Source: WLMZ01 sp037140375 (GTDB lineage: Bacteria; Actinomycetota; Acidimicrobiia; Acidimicrobiales; Ilumatobacteraceae). Taken from it: DNA of 64,000 nt. The notes beneath the pieces were generated by a model. It was not told where the DNA came from. It saw only the letters and a program-made list of their open reading frames with translations, and did not search any database. Positions 1 to 8,222 of the stretch are shown piece after piece. A program made the position numbers and the translations under genes. Position 1 is the stretch's first letter; the number at the start of each line of letters is the position of its first letter. Where the stretch lies: NCBI GenBank assembly GCA_037140375.1, contig JBAXER010000006.1, forward strand, positions 1 through 64,000, read 5' to 3'.

Positions 1-1601
1 CGGAATGCGCCGCGCATCACCGGGTGGATACGGCAGAAGTAGGTGTACGTGCCGGGTGGCAGATCGGATGGCGTGGACCATGTGACGCGGCCGGCGGTTG
101 GTGGTCCGGCATCACCGAGCTGGCCCGAGTCGAACGAGATGTCGGCGTCGGCCAATGGGTAAGCAATGCCGGTGGCGCCGGTGCATGGCGCCTTGCATGC
201 GGTGATGGTGTGCCATTCGCCGTTTTCGAGCGGCGCATCAACATTGTTGTAGGTGATGGTGCCGCCGGCCTGAACCGTAGGGATTGGGTCGGCGCGCAAC
301 ATGTCGCCTTGGGCATAGATGAAGTCGGAGATGTCGATCGGCGAAGCTGCTGGTTGCGACGGGAGCTGCGATGCGTCGGCGTACTTGTACTTGGTGTCGA
401 CGCCACCGCCGTGGTTGTCGTTTTCGGCCAAGTGGCCGTGAGTCAGTTCGCCGGGGCCATCAACTGCGGTGGTGAACGGATCGGCAGCGGCGAGGGTGTC
501 AGCCGCATTGAGCGTGTCGGCCATCCACACGATCATGATGCCCATTGACTCGTACCACGATGCGCGTGAGCTGTCGTAGGTTGCCGTGGTGGACAACACG
601 TCGCCCTTGCGCACGGCGACGCGCCAATCTTCGAGTGTGGCGGTCATCGAAACATCCCACGACACGGCGCCGGCGGGTTCGTAGTAGTTGGCGTCAGAGA
701 CGAACAAGTGAGCGGTATCTGTGGTGCCTGCTTTGGCGTGATCGGCGAGCGCTGTGGCTCCTGATCGCTGCAACCACAAGTCGGTGTTGAGTCCGCCCGG
801 GTGAAGGTGGCCAGCGGTGGCCAACAACACGCCATCGCGGTCGACGGTCCATGCGTTCTTGGCTGGATCGGCTCCGTATGGGGCGGTGGCATCGTCGGGA
901 TAGGTATAGAGGCCATTTTGACCTGAACCCTTTTGAACATCGAACACCGGATAGATGCTGCCGTTTTGTACGTCGGTCCAGATCGGCCGCGCCGCCACCA
1001 TTCCGGCAGCTGCCGCGCTATCGGCGGGAATGAAATCGAGGTCGTAGGTGACCCACACTTGTTGTTCGTCGGGCCACAAGTTGTGGATCATGTAGTTGAG
1101 GGTCCACTTGTCGGTGGCTTTATAGCTGTAGCCGTAACCCACTGGCAGCGCCATTGTGGTCTTCTCTTCGCCAGCGGCGAAGAAGCGCTCAGGCAGCTTT
1201 GCTGTTGAGTCGCGGGCCGAGCTGTTGAGCCACACGCCATGGTGAAGGTGGATGACATCAACGCCCGGAATGGTGCCGTCGGCCAAGCGCAGATCGGGGG
1301 CGATGCGCACGATGTAGCCGTCGACGTCGGGCTTTGGAATCGCCTCCCGGGTGAAGTCGATGTTGTTTTGGCCGGGCTTGATGCTGATCGGCCCGATCTC
1401 GAAATGCATCCGTGTGGCGCCAGCCTGAACCGGACGACCGGCCACGGTAGAGGTGGTGGAGACTTCGCTCACCGGAGTGGTGGCGTCGGCCGCCCCCGTG
1501 GTGCCAGAAGTGCCCGCAGAGTTCGACGATGCGCTGCTGCAACTCGCGGCTGCACCGATCAGTACGGCGAGGCCGATTGCTCCAAACGTTCTGGCGTTCA
1601 T
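1..1601 (-). CDS. Lipoprotein with PHM-like copper sites and a C-terminal cupredoxin domain (3' end cut by window edge)
   Basis: The visible part is 533 codons with no stop. It begins with a lipoprotein signal peptide whose lipobox Cys is at residue 21, followed by a Ser/Thr/Ala-rich linker. Residues 65-360 carry a pattern like the two copper sites of peptidylglycine/dopamine monooxygenases: HLHH at 118-121, His173, an HxH pair at 265/267, and Met353 or Met356. Plant SURNod19-type proteins look similar. The C-terminal part reads as a cupredoxin with His464, Cys523, His526 and Met529; the C-x2-H-x2-M spacing is that of amicyanin. It is probably an exported, membrane-anchored copper redox protein. 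The substrate is unknown. An AAGGA-type ribosome site precedes the ATG at 1601. Family-level assignment is inference from motif spacing. Confidence 0.7.
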   Translation of the reverse strand, partial: MNARTFGAIGLAVLIGAAASCSSASSNSAGTSGTTGAADATTPVSEVSTTSTVAGRPVQAGATRMHFEIGPISIKPGQNNIDFTREAIPKPDVDGYIVRIAPDLRLADGTIPGVDVIHLHHGVWLNSSARDSTAKLPERFFAAGEEKTTMALPVGYGYSYKATDKWTLNYMIHNLWPDEQQVWVTYDLDFIPADSAAAAGMVAARPIWTDVQNGSIYPVFDVQKGSGQNGLYTYPDDATAPYGADPAKNAWTVDRDGVLLATAGHLHPGGLNTDLWLQRSGATALADHAKAGTTDTAHLFVSDANYYEPAGAVSWDVSMTATLEDWRVAVRKGDVLSTTATYDSSRASWYESMGIMIVWMADTLNAADTLAAADPFTTAVDGPGELTHGHLAENDNHGGGVDTKYKYADASQLPSQPAASPIDISDFIYAQGDMLRADPIPTVQAGGTITYNNVDAPLENGEWHTITACKAPCTGATGIAYPLADADISFDSGQLGDAGPPTAGRVTWSTPSDLPPGTYTYFCRIHPVMRGAF

Positions 1602-1717
1602 TGGGGATCCTTTGGTCGAGCGATTACTTGGCAGCCGCCAAGGTACCACGGAAGCTTGCTACCATCAAGACCTCGACGTGGTCTCAGCGACCATGTGAAC
1701 CTACTTGAAGGACTCCC

Positions 1718-2065
1718 GTGTTTCTTGCTTGTGCTGTCATCGTGTCGCTGCTTTCGCTGGCTTTGCTGGGTTCGGCCGCAGGCAAACTCACCAAGCACCC
1801 AAAGGTGATCGAGAGCCTTGGTGCGTGTGAGGTGCCATCGAATTGGCACCCTCGCCTTGCGGTGGCCGAAATCGCTGGCGCAGTCGGCATGGTTCTCGGC
1901 CTCTGGGTCCCAGCGTTGGGCGTCGCCGCTGCTGTTGGCGTGGTGCTGTATTTCGTTGGTGCTTGTATTGCCCACGTTCGCGTGAGCGACAACGAAGTGG
2001 CTGCGCCGATCATTTTTATTGTGCTTGCGGTGGTCGTCATCGTCTTGCGCATCGGCACCCGCTAG
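1718..2065 (+). CDS. Small DoxX-like membrane protein
   Basis: A 115-aa protein with four predicted hydrophobic segments (about residues 3-18, 45-61, 63-80 and 91-111) and a short polar loop (GKLTKHPKV) after the first. This size and pattern fit the DoxX-like family of small integral membrane proteins, whose biochemical role is mostly unknown. The GTG start is preceded by GAAGGA at a normal spacing. The gene diverges from the copper lipoprotein, with 116 bases between the starts, so the two may share a promoter region. Nothing in the sequence indicates a substrate. Confidence 0.65.
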   Translation: MFLACAVIVSLLSLALLGSAAGKLTKHPKVIESLGACEVPSNWHPRLAVAEIAGAVGMVLGLWVPALGVAAAVGVVLYFVGACIAHVRVSDNEVAAPIIFIVLAVVVIVLRIGTR

Positions 2066-2127
2066 GGCAAACACCAGCGTCCGCCGTATCCGCGAGCAGA
2101 TAAACACCAAGCGATACTCTCGAACCC

Positions 2128-2892
2128 GTGACGCAAAGAACGCCAAGCGCGGCACCTACCTTGACGACCGCTGAACCGCAGGTTCATGCGCGGCGCTCAG
2201 GCCGACACTCCACTGCCTCGATTCCAAAGGCTCAGGCCGCCGACACTGTTGAGCTGGCTCCCGAACCTCAGGTCACCAAGCCAGTTGGCGGCCAAGGCTC
2301 AATCCTGCTGCAGCATCCGGCGGCTCCTCCGGTCACCATCACCCACGAGTTTGTCATCACCGGCGAGCCAGCCGAAGCGTTGTGGGAGGCGTACCGCGAC
2401 AACTTCGAACCGTTGAAGTCGCTGGCAATCCTGCGCCATTTTGATTCGCACGAAGAAGTGTTGGAGCAGTTGGCCAACCCGAAGATCCACAAGATTGTCG
2501 GTTGGCAAGAGGGCCGTCCCGTGGGGTTGGCCATGGTCACGAACAGCCTCGAAGACGTCACCGAGATTTCGCCCGAGTTCTTGCGTGCAAAGTTCCCTGA
2601 CTATGCGGCTCGCAATGCCATCTATTGCGGCATGCTCGTGATGGTCAGCCACTCATTACGCGGTCGCACGCTGTTCGGCCGGTTGTATACCGAGCTGTGG
2701 CAGGTGCCAGCGCTTGAGGCCGGCATCCTCGTGTTCGATGTATGCGAGTTCAACCGAATGATGTTCGACACCGATGAACTCACCAAGCGCATCGCGACCT
2801 CGTTCCCACGTTCGGCCGTCGAAGTTCTCGACCGTCAAACATGGTACGTCGCCGAGCTTCCCGAACCGATTCCAGGTTCGCGTCCGGCGTGA
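2128..2892 (+). CDS. Hypothetical protein, possible GNAT-type fold with disordered N-terminus
   Basis: A 254-aa soluble protein. The first 70 residues are rich in Ala, Pro, Thr and basic residues and look disordered. Residues 72-245 form an alpha/beta domain with a GWQEGRPVGLAMV strand followed by an amphipathic helix (SLRGRTLFGRLYTELWQV), reminiscent of GNAT acetyltransferases but without a clear acetyl-CoA loop. The function is not recognised. The GTG start fits a leaderless promoter: TACTCT at 2115-2120 ends 7 nt before it. Its stop is one base from the stop of the convergent GGDEF-EAL gene. Confidence 0.6.
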   Translation: MTQRTPSAAPTLTTAEPQVHARRSGRHSTASIPKAQAADTVELAPEPQVTKPVGGQGSILLQHPAAPPVTITHEFVITGEPAEALWEAYRDNFEPLKSLAILRHFDSHEEVLEQLANPKIHKIVGWQEGRPVGLAMVTNSLEDVTEISPEFLRAKFPDYAARNAIYCGMLVMVSHSLRGRTLFGRLYTELWQVPALEAGILVFDVCEFNRMMFDTDELTKRIATSFPRSAVEVLDRQTWYVAELPEPIPGSRPA

Positions 2893-2893
2893 T

Positions 2894-5344
2894 CTAGCTG
2901 CGGTGCGGGGTTGCGGTGCAGCGGCGCGAACTGGCTAGCTGACGGCTCTGCGCAAGCCCCAAGCGCTGCAGCACTGCGGGTACATCTGCGGCCGATACGG
3001 CCTTGCTGAACAAGAAGCCCTGCGCCTGCCGGCAGCCGAGCGAGAACAGATGTTGTGCTTCTTCGACGGTCTCGACGCCTTCGGCAATTGTGCTGAGATC
3101 GAGGGCCGAGCCCATTGCGATAATCGCGCTCACGAGGGACGAATCGGCTTGGTGCTGCCCAAGTCCGGTCACGAACGAACGGTCAATTTTCACGGTCGAC
3201 ACGGGGAACCGCTTGAGGTACGACAGTGATGAGTAGCCGGTGCCGAAGTCGTCGACTGCAAGATGCACGCCAAGGGTGGTGAGGCCGGCCATCACCGAAG
3301 CGGTGAGCACGGAGTCTTCCATCATCACACTTTCGGTGATCTCTAGCCACAACGCATGGCCGGGCAAGTTGTGGCGCTCGAGCGTCTCTGCCACGGTGTC
3401 GACGACGTCGCTCTCTCGAATCTGACGGGCCGACAGGTTCACCGACACGTAGAGGCGTTCGCCGCCAGGGATGGTGCGGCGCCACTCAGCGATATTGCGG
3501 CACGCTTCGTCGAGCATGAATGCGCCCAACGGAACGATGAGGCCCGACTCTTCGGCGACAGGAATGAACTCGGCTGGCGAAACCATCTGACCATCGTCTT
3601 GCCAACGAGCAAGCGCTTCGAAACCATTGACACGACCATTGGGCAACGAGACCAAGGGCTGGAAGTACGCCTCAAAGTGGCGCTCGGTGAGTGCGCGCCG
3701 AAGACGACGTTCGAGGGCAACGCGGCGAGCTACTCGCTCACGCATTGATGAATCGAAGATCGTGACTCGGTTGCGGCCACTTTCCTTCGAGCGGTACATC
3801 GCTGTATCAGCTTCTTGAATGAGTGTCGCTGGAATGGCGCCATCGCTTGGGTACGCAACGGTGACGCCAATCGACACCGTGATGAACACTTCACCGGAGT
3901 CAAGGAAGAAACTGTCGCTCAGTGCGCGACGGATACGTTCGCCGAAGCTGTAAGCGCCGATGGTGTCGAGGCTGAGCAACACGATGAACTCGTCACCGGA
4001 GATACGGCCAACGATGTCGTCGGGACGCAGGCACGAGGCGATGCGGCGGGCCGCGAGCCCGAGCAACTGGTCACCCATGCTGTGGCCCATTGAGTCGTTG
4101 ACCAACTTGAACTGGTCGAGGTCGATGAACATCACGGCAACAGGCGAGTTCGTAGGAGCCTGGTCGGCGAGCATGTCGTCGATATGAGCGATGATCGCCG
4201 TGCGACTTGGGAGACCGGTGAGTTCGTCATGCGTTGCCTGATGTGACAAACGAGATTCGAGCGCAGCTTGCTCGCGCATTGAGCTAGCGAGACGCAGAAT
4301 TGCGGTGATGGCCAGGATCAGGCAGAGCCCCATTGAAACGGTCTTGCCATTCGGGTTCTGAGTACTTGCAACGATGATCGGAGCCATCAGCGCAGCGGCA
4401 ACTGCGATGAGGCGGCTTGGGCCAAGCGTGCCGACTCGACGTTCGCTCTTGCGGGTGAAGAAGCGAATCGAAGGATGGAGAACCGCTGAGCTAATGCAGG
4501 CTGGAACGAGCAGGTACGGCACTTCTAGGAGGGCCTGCGGGGCCATAAACGTGCCGACTTCGCCGAGCGCAAAGATGACGTCGCCGAACAACAACGCAAC
4601 CGTGCCAGCGAGCAGCAACCGAAATGCGGGGGAGCGGTCGCCTGCAGCGAACGCCAGACGGGCTGCGAGAGCGAGAAGGCACATCGACATCACCGGATAG
4701 ACCGAGACCACGAGTCTCGCCATGATCCACGTGCCCTTGATGTCGAGCGTTGGAGCCACGACGATCTGGTTCACGATCAACATTGCGCCGGTGCTGAGCA
4801 TGATGCCGTCGAGCAATGCCCCTGGTTCGCTGCGGCCGCGACGAGCGCGAGTGAGGCCGATGAGCGCGGCGCCAAACAACACGTAACCAGGTATCGAGAA
4901 GAGATCGGGGAGCAGCGATCGATTCGATGTCAGGTCGCCGTTTGAGTGGGTGAGATCGCCAACAGCGCCGCTGATGGTCCACAGCGCGCCGGTAGCGACA
5001 AGCGACCACCATGGCCATTGCAGCTGGGGTTGGTGGCGACGCAGCCCGATGGTTGCGCAGACCACGCCGGCGGCAGTGATGACTGGGTAGGCGAGGCCGA
5101 ACAACAGACCCGCGGCGTGGGCCGCAATGACGACACAAAAGCTTGCGAGAACGATCCACGTAACTCGCGTGCGGCTCGCCGGAAGCGCAACAACGTCGTG
5201 GCTTGGCTCGGGCATCGAGACTCGCGACACACCTGAGGATTCACGGGCGCCGACTTCGGACGCTCGTTGGGTCAGCGCCTCGATTTCATTGTGGATACCA
5301 CCGACGTCAAGAAGACTGTTTGGTGGGCTGGGATTCTGTCGCAC
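2894..5344 (-). CDS. Membrane GGDEF-EAL protein (c-di-GMP turnover), variant SGDEF
   Basis: An 816-aa protein. Residues about 60-350 hold eight or nine hydrophobic segments forming a membrane sensor domain. A GGDEF domain follows at about 368-530 and an EAL domain at about 545-795. The GGDEF signature reads SGDEF (449-453), so the first Gly is replaced, while the RxxD inhibitory-site motif (440-443) is kept. The EAL domain has an intact EAL motif, DDFGTGYSSL, KIDRSF and AEGVET, so phosphodiesterase activity is likely; cyclase activity is uncertain. The GTG at 5344 is the longest in-frame start; internal starts such as Met44 are possible. A second GGDEF-EAL gene lies 0.9 kb away on the other strand. 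Confidence 0.9.
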   Translation of the reverse strand: MRQNPSPPNSLLDVGGIHNEIEALTQRASEVGARESSGVSRVSMPEPSHDVVALPASRTRVTWIVLASFCVVIAAHAAGLLFGLAYPVITAAGVVCATIGLRRHQPQLQWPWWSLVATGALWTISGAVGDLTHSNGDLTSNRSLLPDLFSIPGYVLFGAALIGLTRARRGRSEPGALLDGIMLSTGAMLIVNQIVVAPTLDIKGTWIMARLVVSVYPVMSMCLLALAARLAFAAGDRSPAFRLLLAGTVALLFGDVIFALGEVGTFMAPQALLEVPYLLVPACISSAVLHPSIRFFTRKSERRVGTLGPSRLIAVAAALMAPIIVASTQNPNGKTVSMGLCLILAITAILRLASSMREQAALESRLSHQATHDELTGLPSRTAIIAHIDDMLADQAPTNSPVAVMFIDLDQFKLVNDSMGHSMGDQLLGLAARRIASCLRPDDIVGRISGDEFIVLLSLDTIGAYSFGERIRRALSDSFFLDSGEVFITVSIGVTVAYPSDGAIPATLIQEADTAMYRSKESGRNRVTIFDSSMRERVARRVALERRLRRALTERHFEAYFQPLVSLPNGRVNGFEALARWQDDGQMVSPAEFIPVAEESGLIVPLGAFMLDEACRNIAEWRRTIPGGERLYVSVNLSARQIRESDVVDTVAETLERHNLPGHALWLEITESVMMEDSVLTASVMAGLTTLGVHLAVDDFGTGYSSLSYLKRFPVSTVKIDRSFVTGLGQHQADSSLVSAIIAMGSALDLSTIAEGVETVEEAQHLFSLGCRQAQGFLFSKAVSAADVPAVLQRLGLAQSRQLASSRRCTATPHRS

Positions 5345-5381
5345 GAAAATACATCGGCAGCATTAACACAACCTTGAGAAA

Positions 5382-6119
5382 TCACTTTGCTTTTGTCGAG
5401 AACACCCGCTGCATCGGTCGCCACGCTCCGCCGATGACCAGCAACGCAAGCCAGAACAATGGATTGCCGAACACCCGAAGCATCCATTCGGTCTCGCTGG
5501 CGAGCGCATCGACCCGTCGCCCGATGTAGGCGAGCGATGCCACGATTGCGCCAATGAGGCCGACGATTGCACCGCACAAGAATGCGCTTTGGCGGATGAC
5601 CGAGCTATGACGGCGCACCCCAGTCTCACCAGTAGACATGATCTGGATCAGCGCCACGGCGGTGGTGCCCAAGCCGAAGACCATTGCACACCGTGCGCCA
5701 AAGCCGAGTCGTTGCCATGCGCCGGGCGTGTCGGTTGAACGTTTGGTGAGCAGCTGCCATGAAGCGCTTGAGGTGCGGTCGAACATCGAGAACCCTGCGA
5801 GGGCGGTGAAGCCTGACGCAAGCTGTTGCAGCGTGGTGAACGCGAAGCCGACTCCTGCGGTGATTGGGATGACGATTGCGTTTGAGTTGGCGCTGATGAT
5901 CTTCGCTAACACCCACGGGGTAACGGTTTCGTTGCCGGGCCCCCACTCATATGACAGCCAGATGATCACGCCAACGAGAGCGAAGCGATGCTTCCATTGC
6001 GATTCTCGAAAGTCGGTGCGTATCGCAGAGCGAAGAGTAGACCGGTCGACACGCTGGGACTCGCGGTCGTCGCCCCTCGGCGAATCGGGGGCACTGTGAG
6101 CGGAGGGCACGACGGCCAC
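5382..6119 (-). CDS. Hypothetical membrane protein
   Basis: About 245 aa with an N-terminal Arg/Asp-rich cytoplasmic stretch and four or five hydrophobic segments, ending in a short basic tail. No family is recognised. It sits between two GGDEF-EAL genes and ends 37 bases upstream of the start of the first, in the same orientation, so the two may be cotranscribed. The frame stays open far upstream, but the divergent gene at 6234 limits the true start; GTG at 6119 or 6110 is the most plausible choice and no strong ribosome site is visible. Confidence 0.5.
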   Translation of the reverse strand: MAVVPSAHSAPDSPRGDDRESQRVDRSTLRSAIRTDFRESQWKHRFALVGVIIWLSYEWGPGNETVTPWVLAKIISANSNAIVIPITAGVGFAFTTLQQLASGFTALAGFSMFDRTSSASWQLLTKRSTDTPGAWQRLGFGARCAMVFGLGTTAVALIQIMSTGETGVRRHSSVIRQSAFLCGAIVGLIGAIVASLAYIGRRVDALASETEWMLRVFGNPLFWLALLVIGGAWRPMQRVFSTKAK

Positions 6120-6233
6120 CTTAGTCAGCGGTGTCTGATGTGGGTCCTCGGCGCGGCGGGTTCTCGTGCGCCAGTTAGGGGGCGCTTGCGGAGAACTCCT
6201 CAAGTAAGGGTCAGTGGGCGACGATGAACAACC

Positions 6234-8222
6234 GTGAAATCGGAAGCAAGCCGCAGCCTTCGTCGCTTTGTTGCATATGCAACAATCGCTTTCGTTCCGA
6301 TTTTTGGCCTTGGCGTCGTGCTGACGCGCACCACGGCAATCGCATCCCAGGAGGACGCTGTGGCTGCCGCCCTGCTGCAAGCGCAGACGATTAATCGGTC
6401 TGCGCTGCGGCCGTTCGTCGATGAGTTGGGGTCGACCAAGACGCTCTCGCCGGCCGTTCGCGAAGGACTCAAAGCAGCCACAACGGCACTCGTGGATAAC
6501 ACGACGGTGTTCCGTTTGCGGCTGCGCGACATTTCCGGCCGAGTGGTGTTTGACGCGCTGCATCCAGATGCGTTGCCCGGCCGACCCGATTTGAGCGAGG
6601 ACATCGCAGCGGTGCTCGCTGGCGGGACTGTCGCGGGCCGAACACAGTTTGGTGCAGACCCAGTTGATGGCCGTCGGCCGGTCGGTGTTGATGCAATCGA
6701 GGTATATCTCCCGATTGTTTCGAGTGCGGCCCCATTTCGAGTAGTTGGCGCTCTCGAGCTCTACGTTCCATATGCCCCAATCGCAGCGGCGCACGCTACG
6801 ACGCTTCGCCAGACCTACATCGTGTTACTCGCGGGGCTTTTGGTTCTCTGGCTTGTTGTGGCTGCCATCTTGTGGTCGGTCACAAGCAGAGTTCATCGGC
6901 AAAGCGACGCCAATAAGTATCTTTCGCTGCACGACCCGCTCACGGGGATGCCGAACCGGGCGCTCTTTGCGGACCGCGTGGAACACGCGATCAACGCCAA
7001 CACCAGAACGGGCCTCCCTGTGTCGATAGCAATTGTCGACCTCGATCGGTTCAAAGAAGTGAACGACACATTGGGCCACGCCAACGGCGACATTCTCTTG
7101 AACTGTGTGGCCCAACGAATGCTGCAAGAACTCAGGCCGGGTGACACGGCGGCGCGACTCGGTGGCGATGAGTTCGGTCTGGTGCTCCCAGGTGTTGGCG
7201 CACAAGGGGCTCGGTCGATCCTCGATCGCATCCAATTGGTGATCGGCCGAGAGCTTGAGCTCGATGGAATTCCGGTGACTCCTGACGCAAGCATTGGTTG
7301 GGCCGAGTGGCCCGAGCAGGGCAGCGACGTCGATCACCTGATGCGGCGCGCCGACCTTGCGCTCTATGCCGCGAAGGACGCTGGCATGGGCGTTGTTCGC
7401 TATGCAGACGAGTTGCAGCCGGCCGATGTGTCGCGTCTCGGGCTGGTGGCAGAACTTCGCCACGCAGTCGCCAAGAACGAGTTTGAGCTGCTGTACCAAC
7501 CCAAGGTGGAAATCGAGACCGGACAACTGGTGGGCTTCGAGGCGTTGGTGAGATGGCGTCACCCCGAGCGTGGACTGTTAGCGCCGAGTGAGTTTATGAA
7601 CGTGCTCGAGACCACGGCGTTGATCGGCTCGTTAACACGATGGGTGTTTGACACAGCAATGGGGCAGCTCGTTGAGTGGGGCGAAGCTGCCTCCGAGTTG
7701 TCGATGTCGGTCAATGTGTCGGTTCGCAATGTGCGCGACCCATCGATGGCTGGTTGGTTTGAGCAGCGTTTGGCGGCGCTTGAGATCGATCCCGCGCGAG
7801 TGATCATCGAGATCACCGAAACCGCAATTGCGACCGACCCTCGACGGGTGATGGAGCACATCGCGCAACTCGATGCGGCGGGCATCACTGTGAGCCTCGA
7901 TGACTTCGGCCAGGGCTACACATCGCTGAGCCAGTTGAGCACGTTGCGGGTGAGCGAACTCAAGATCGATCGAGAGTTCACGTCGTTGACGCACATGAGT
8001 TTGAAGGCGGTCAATATCGTTGCGGCGGCTATCGAACTTGGTCACCGTCTAGGGCTGAACGTAGTCGCCGAAGGCGTGGAGTCAGCTGAGTCGCTTGAGG
8101 CCCTACGGGATCTTGGCTGCGATGAAGCGCAGGGATATTTGTTCGCTGGCCCGCTCAGTGAACCCGATGCGCGGGCGCTGCTTGCGGGTGTCGGCTGGGT
8201 CAGCGCAGTCCCGACAAGCTGA
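6234..8222 (+). CDS. Membrane GGDEF-EAL protein with periplasmic sensor domain
   Basis: A 662-aa protein. TM1 is at about 12-30, an extracytoplasmic domain of about 160 residues follows, TM2 is at about 198-217, then come GGDEF (signature intact at 310-314, RxxD present) and EAL (EAL motif at 436-438, DDFGQGYTSL, KIDREF, AEGVES). Both halves keep their key motifs, so it may both make and break c-di-GMP; the extracytoplasmic part presumably senses an outside signal. The start is GTG, since the nearby ATG at 6224 is in another frame. An 18-bp perfect palindrome lies within codons 12-18. Its 3' end overlaps the convergent ABC transporter gene by 23 bases. Confidence 0.9.
   Translation: MKSEASRSLRRFVAYATIAFVPIFGLGVVLTRTTAIASQEDAVAAALLQAQTINRSALRPFVDELGSTKTLSPAVREGLKAATTALVDNTTVFRLRLRDISGRVVFDALHPDALPGRPDLSEDIAAVLAGGTVAGRTQFGADPVDGRRPVGVDAIEVYLPIVSSAAPFRVVGALELYVPYAPIAAAHATTLRQTYIVLLAGLLVLWLVVAAILWSVTSRVHRQSDANKYLSLHDPLTGMPNRALFADRVEHAINANTRTGLPVSIAIVDLDRFKEVNDTLGHANGDILLNCVAQRMLQELRPGDTAARLGGDEFGLVLPGVGAQGARSILDRIQLVIGRELELDGIPVTPDASIGWAEWPEQGSDVDHLMRRADLALYAAKDAGMGVVRYADELQPADVSRLGLVAELRHAVAKNEFELLYQPKVEIETGQLVGFEALVRWRHPERGLLAPSEFMNVLETTALIGSLTRWVFDTAMGQLVEWGEAASELSMSVNVSVRNVRDPSMAGWFEQRLAALEIDPARVIIEITETAIATDPRRVMEHIAQLDAAGITVSLDDFGQGYTSLSQLSTLRVSELKIDREFTSLTHMSLKAVNIVAAAIELGHRLGLNVVAEGVESAESLEALRDLGCDEAQGYLFAGPLSEPDARALLAGVGWVSAVPTS
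6268..6285. repeat. 18-bp perfect palindrome containing GTTGCA-TA-TGCAAC
   Basis: TTGTTGCATATGCAACAA is its own reverse complement. It lies 34 bases inside the GGDEF-EAL coding sequence and forces A/T-ending codons (GTT GCA TAT GCA ACA) in a gene that otherwise prefers G/C-ending codons. Its core recurs at 40573-40586 and 55289-55302. It looks like a protein-binding site, resembling MarR-type operators, but the binding protein is unknown. Confidence 0.6.

Noticed and set aside
3423..3439. Further TCTGAC-N5-GTCAGA-like site
   Set aside because: TCTGAC-GGGCC-GACAGG lies in the EAL-coding part of a gene, with only one good arm and no promoter nearby.
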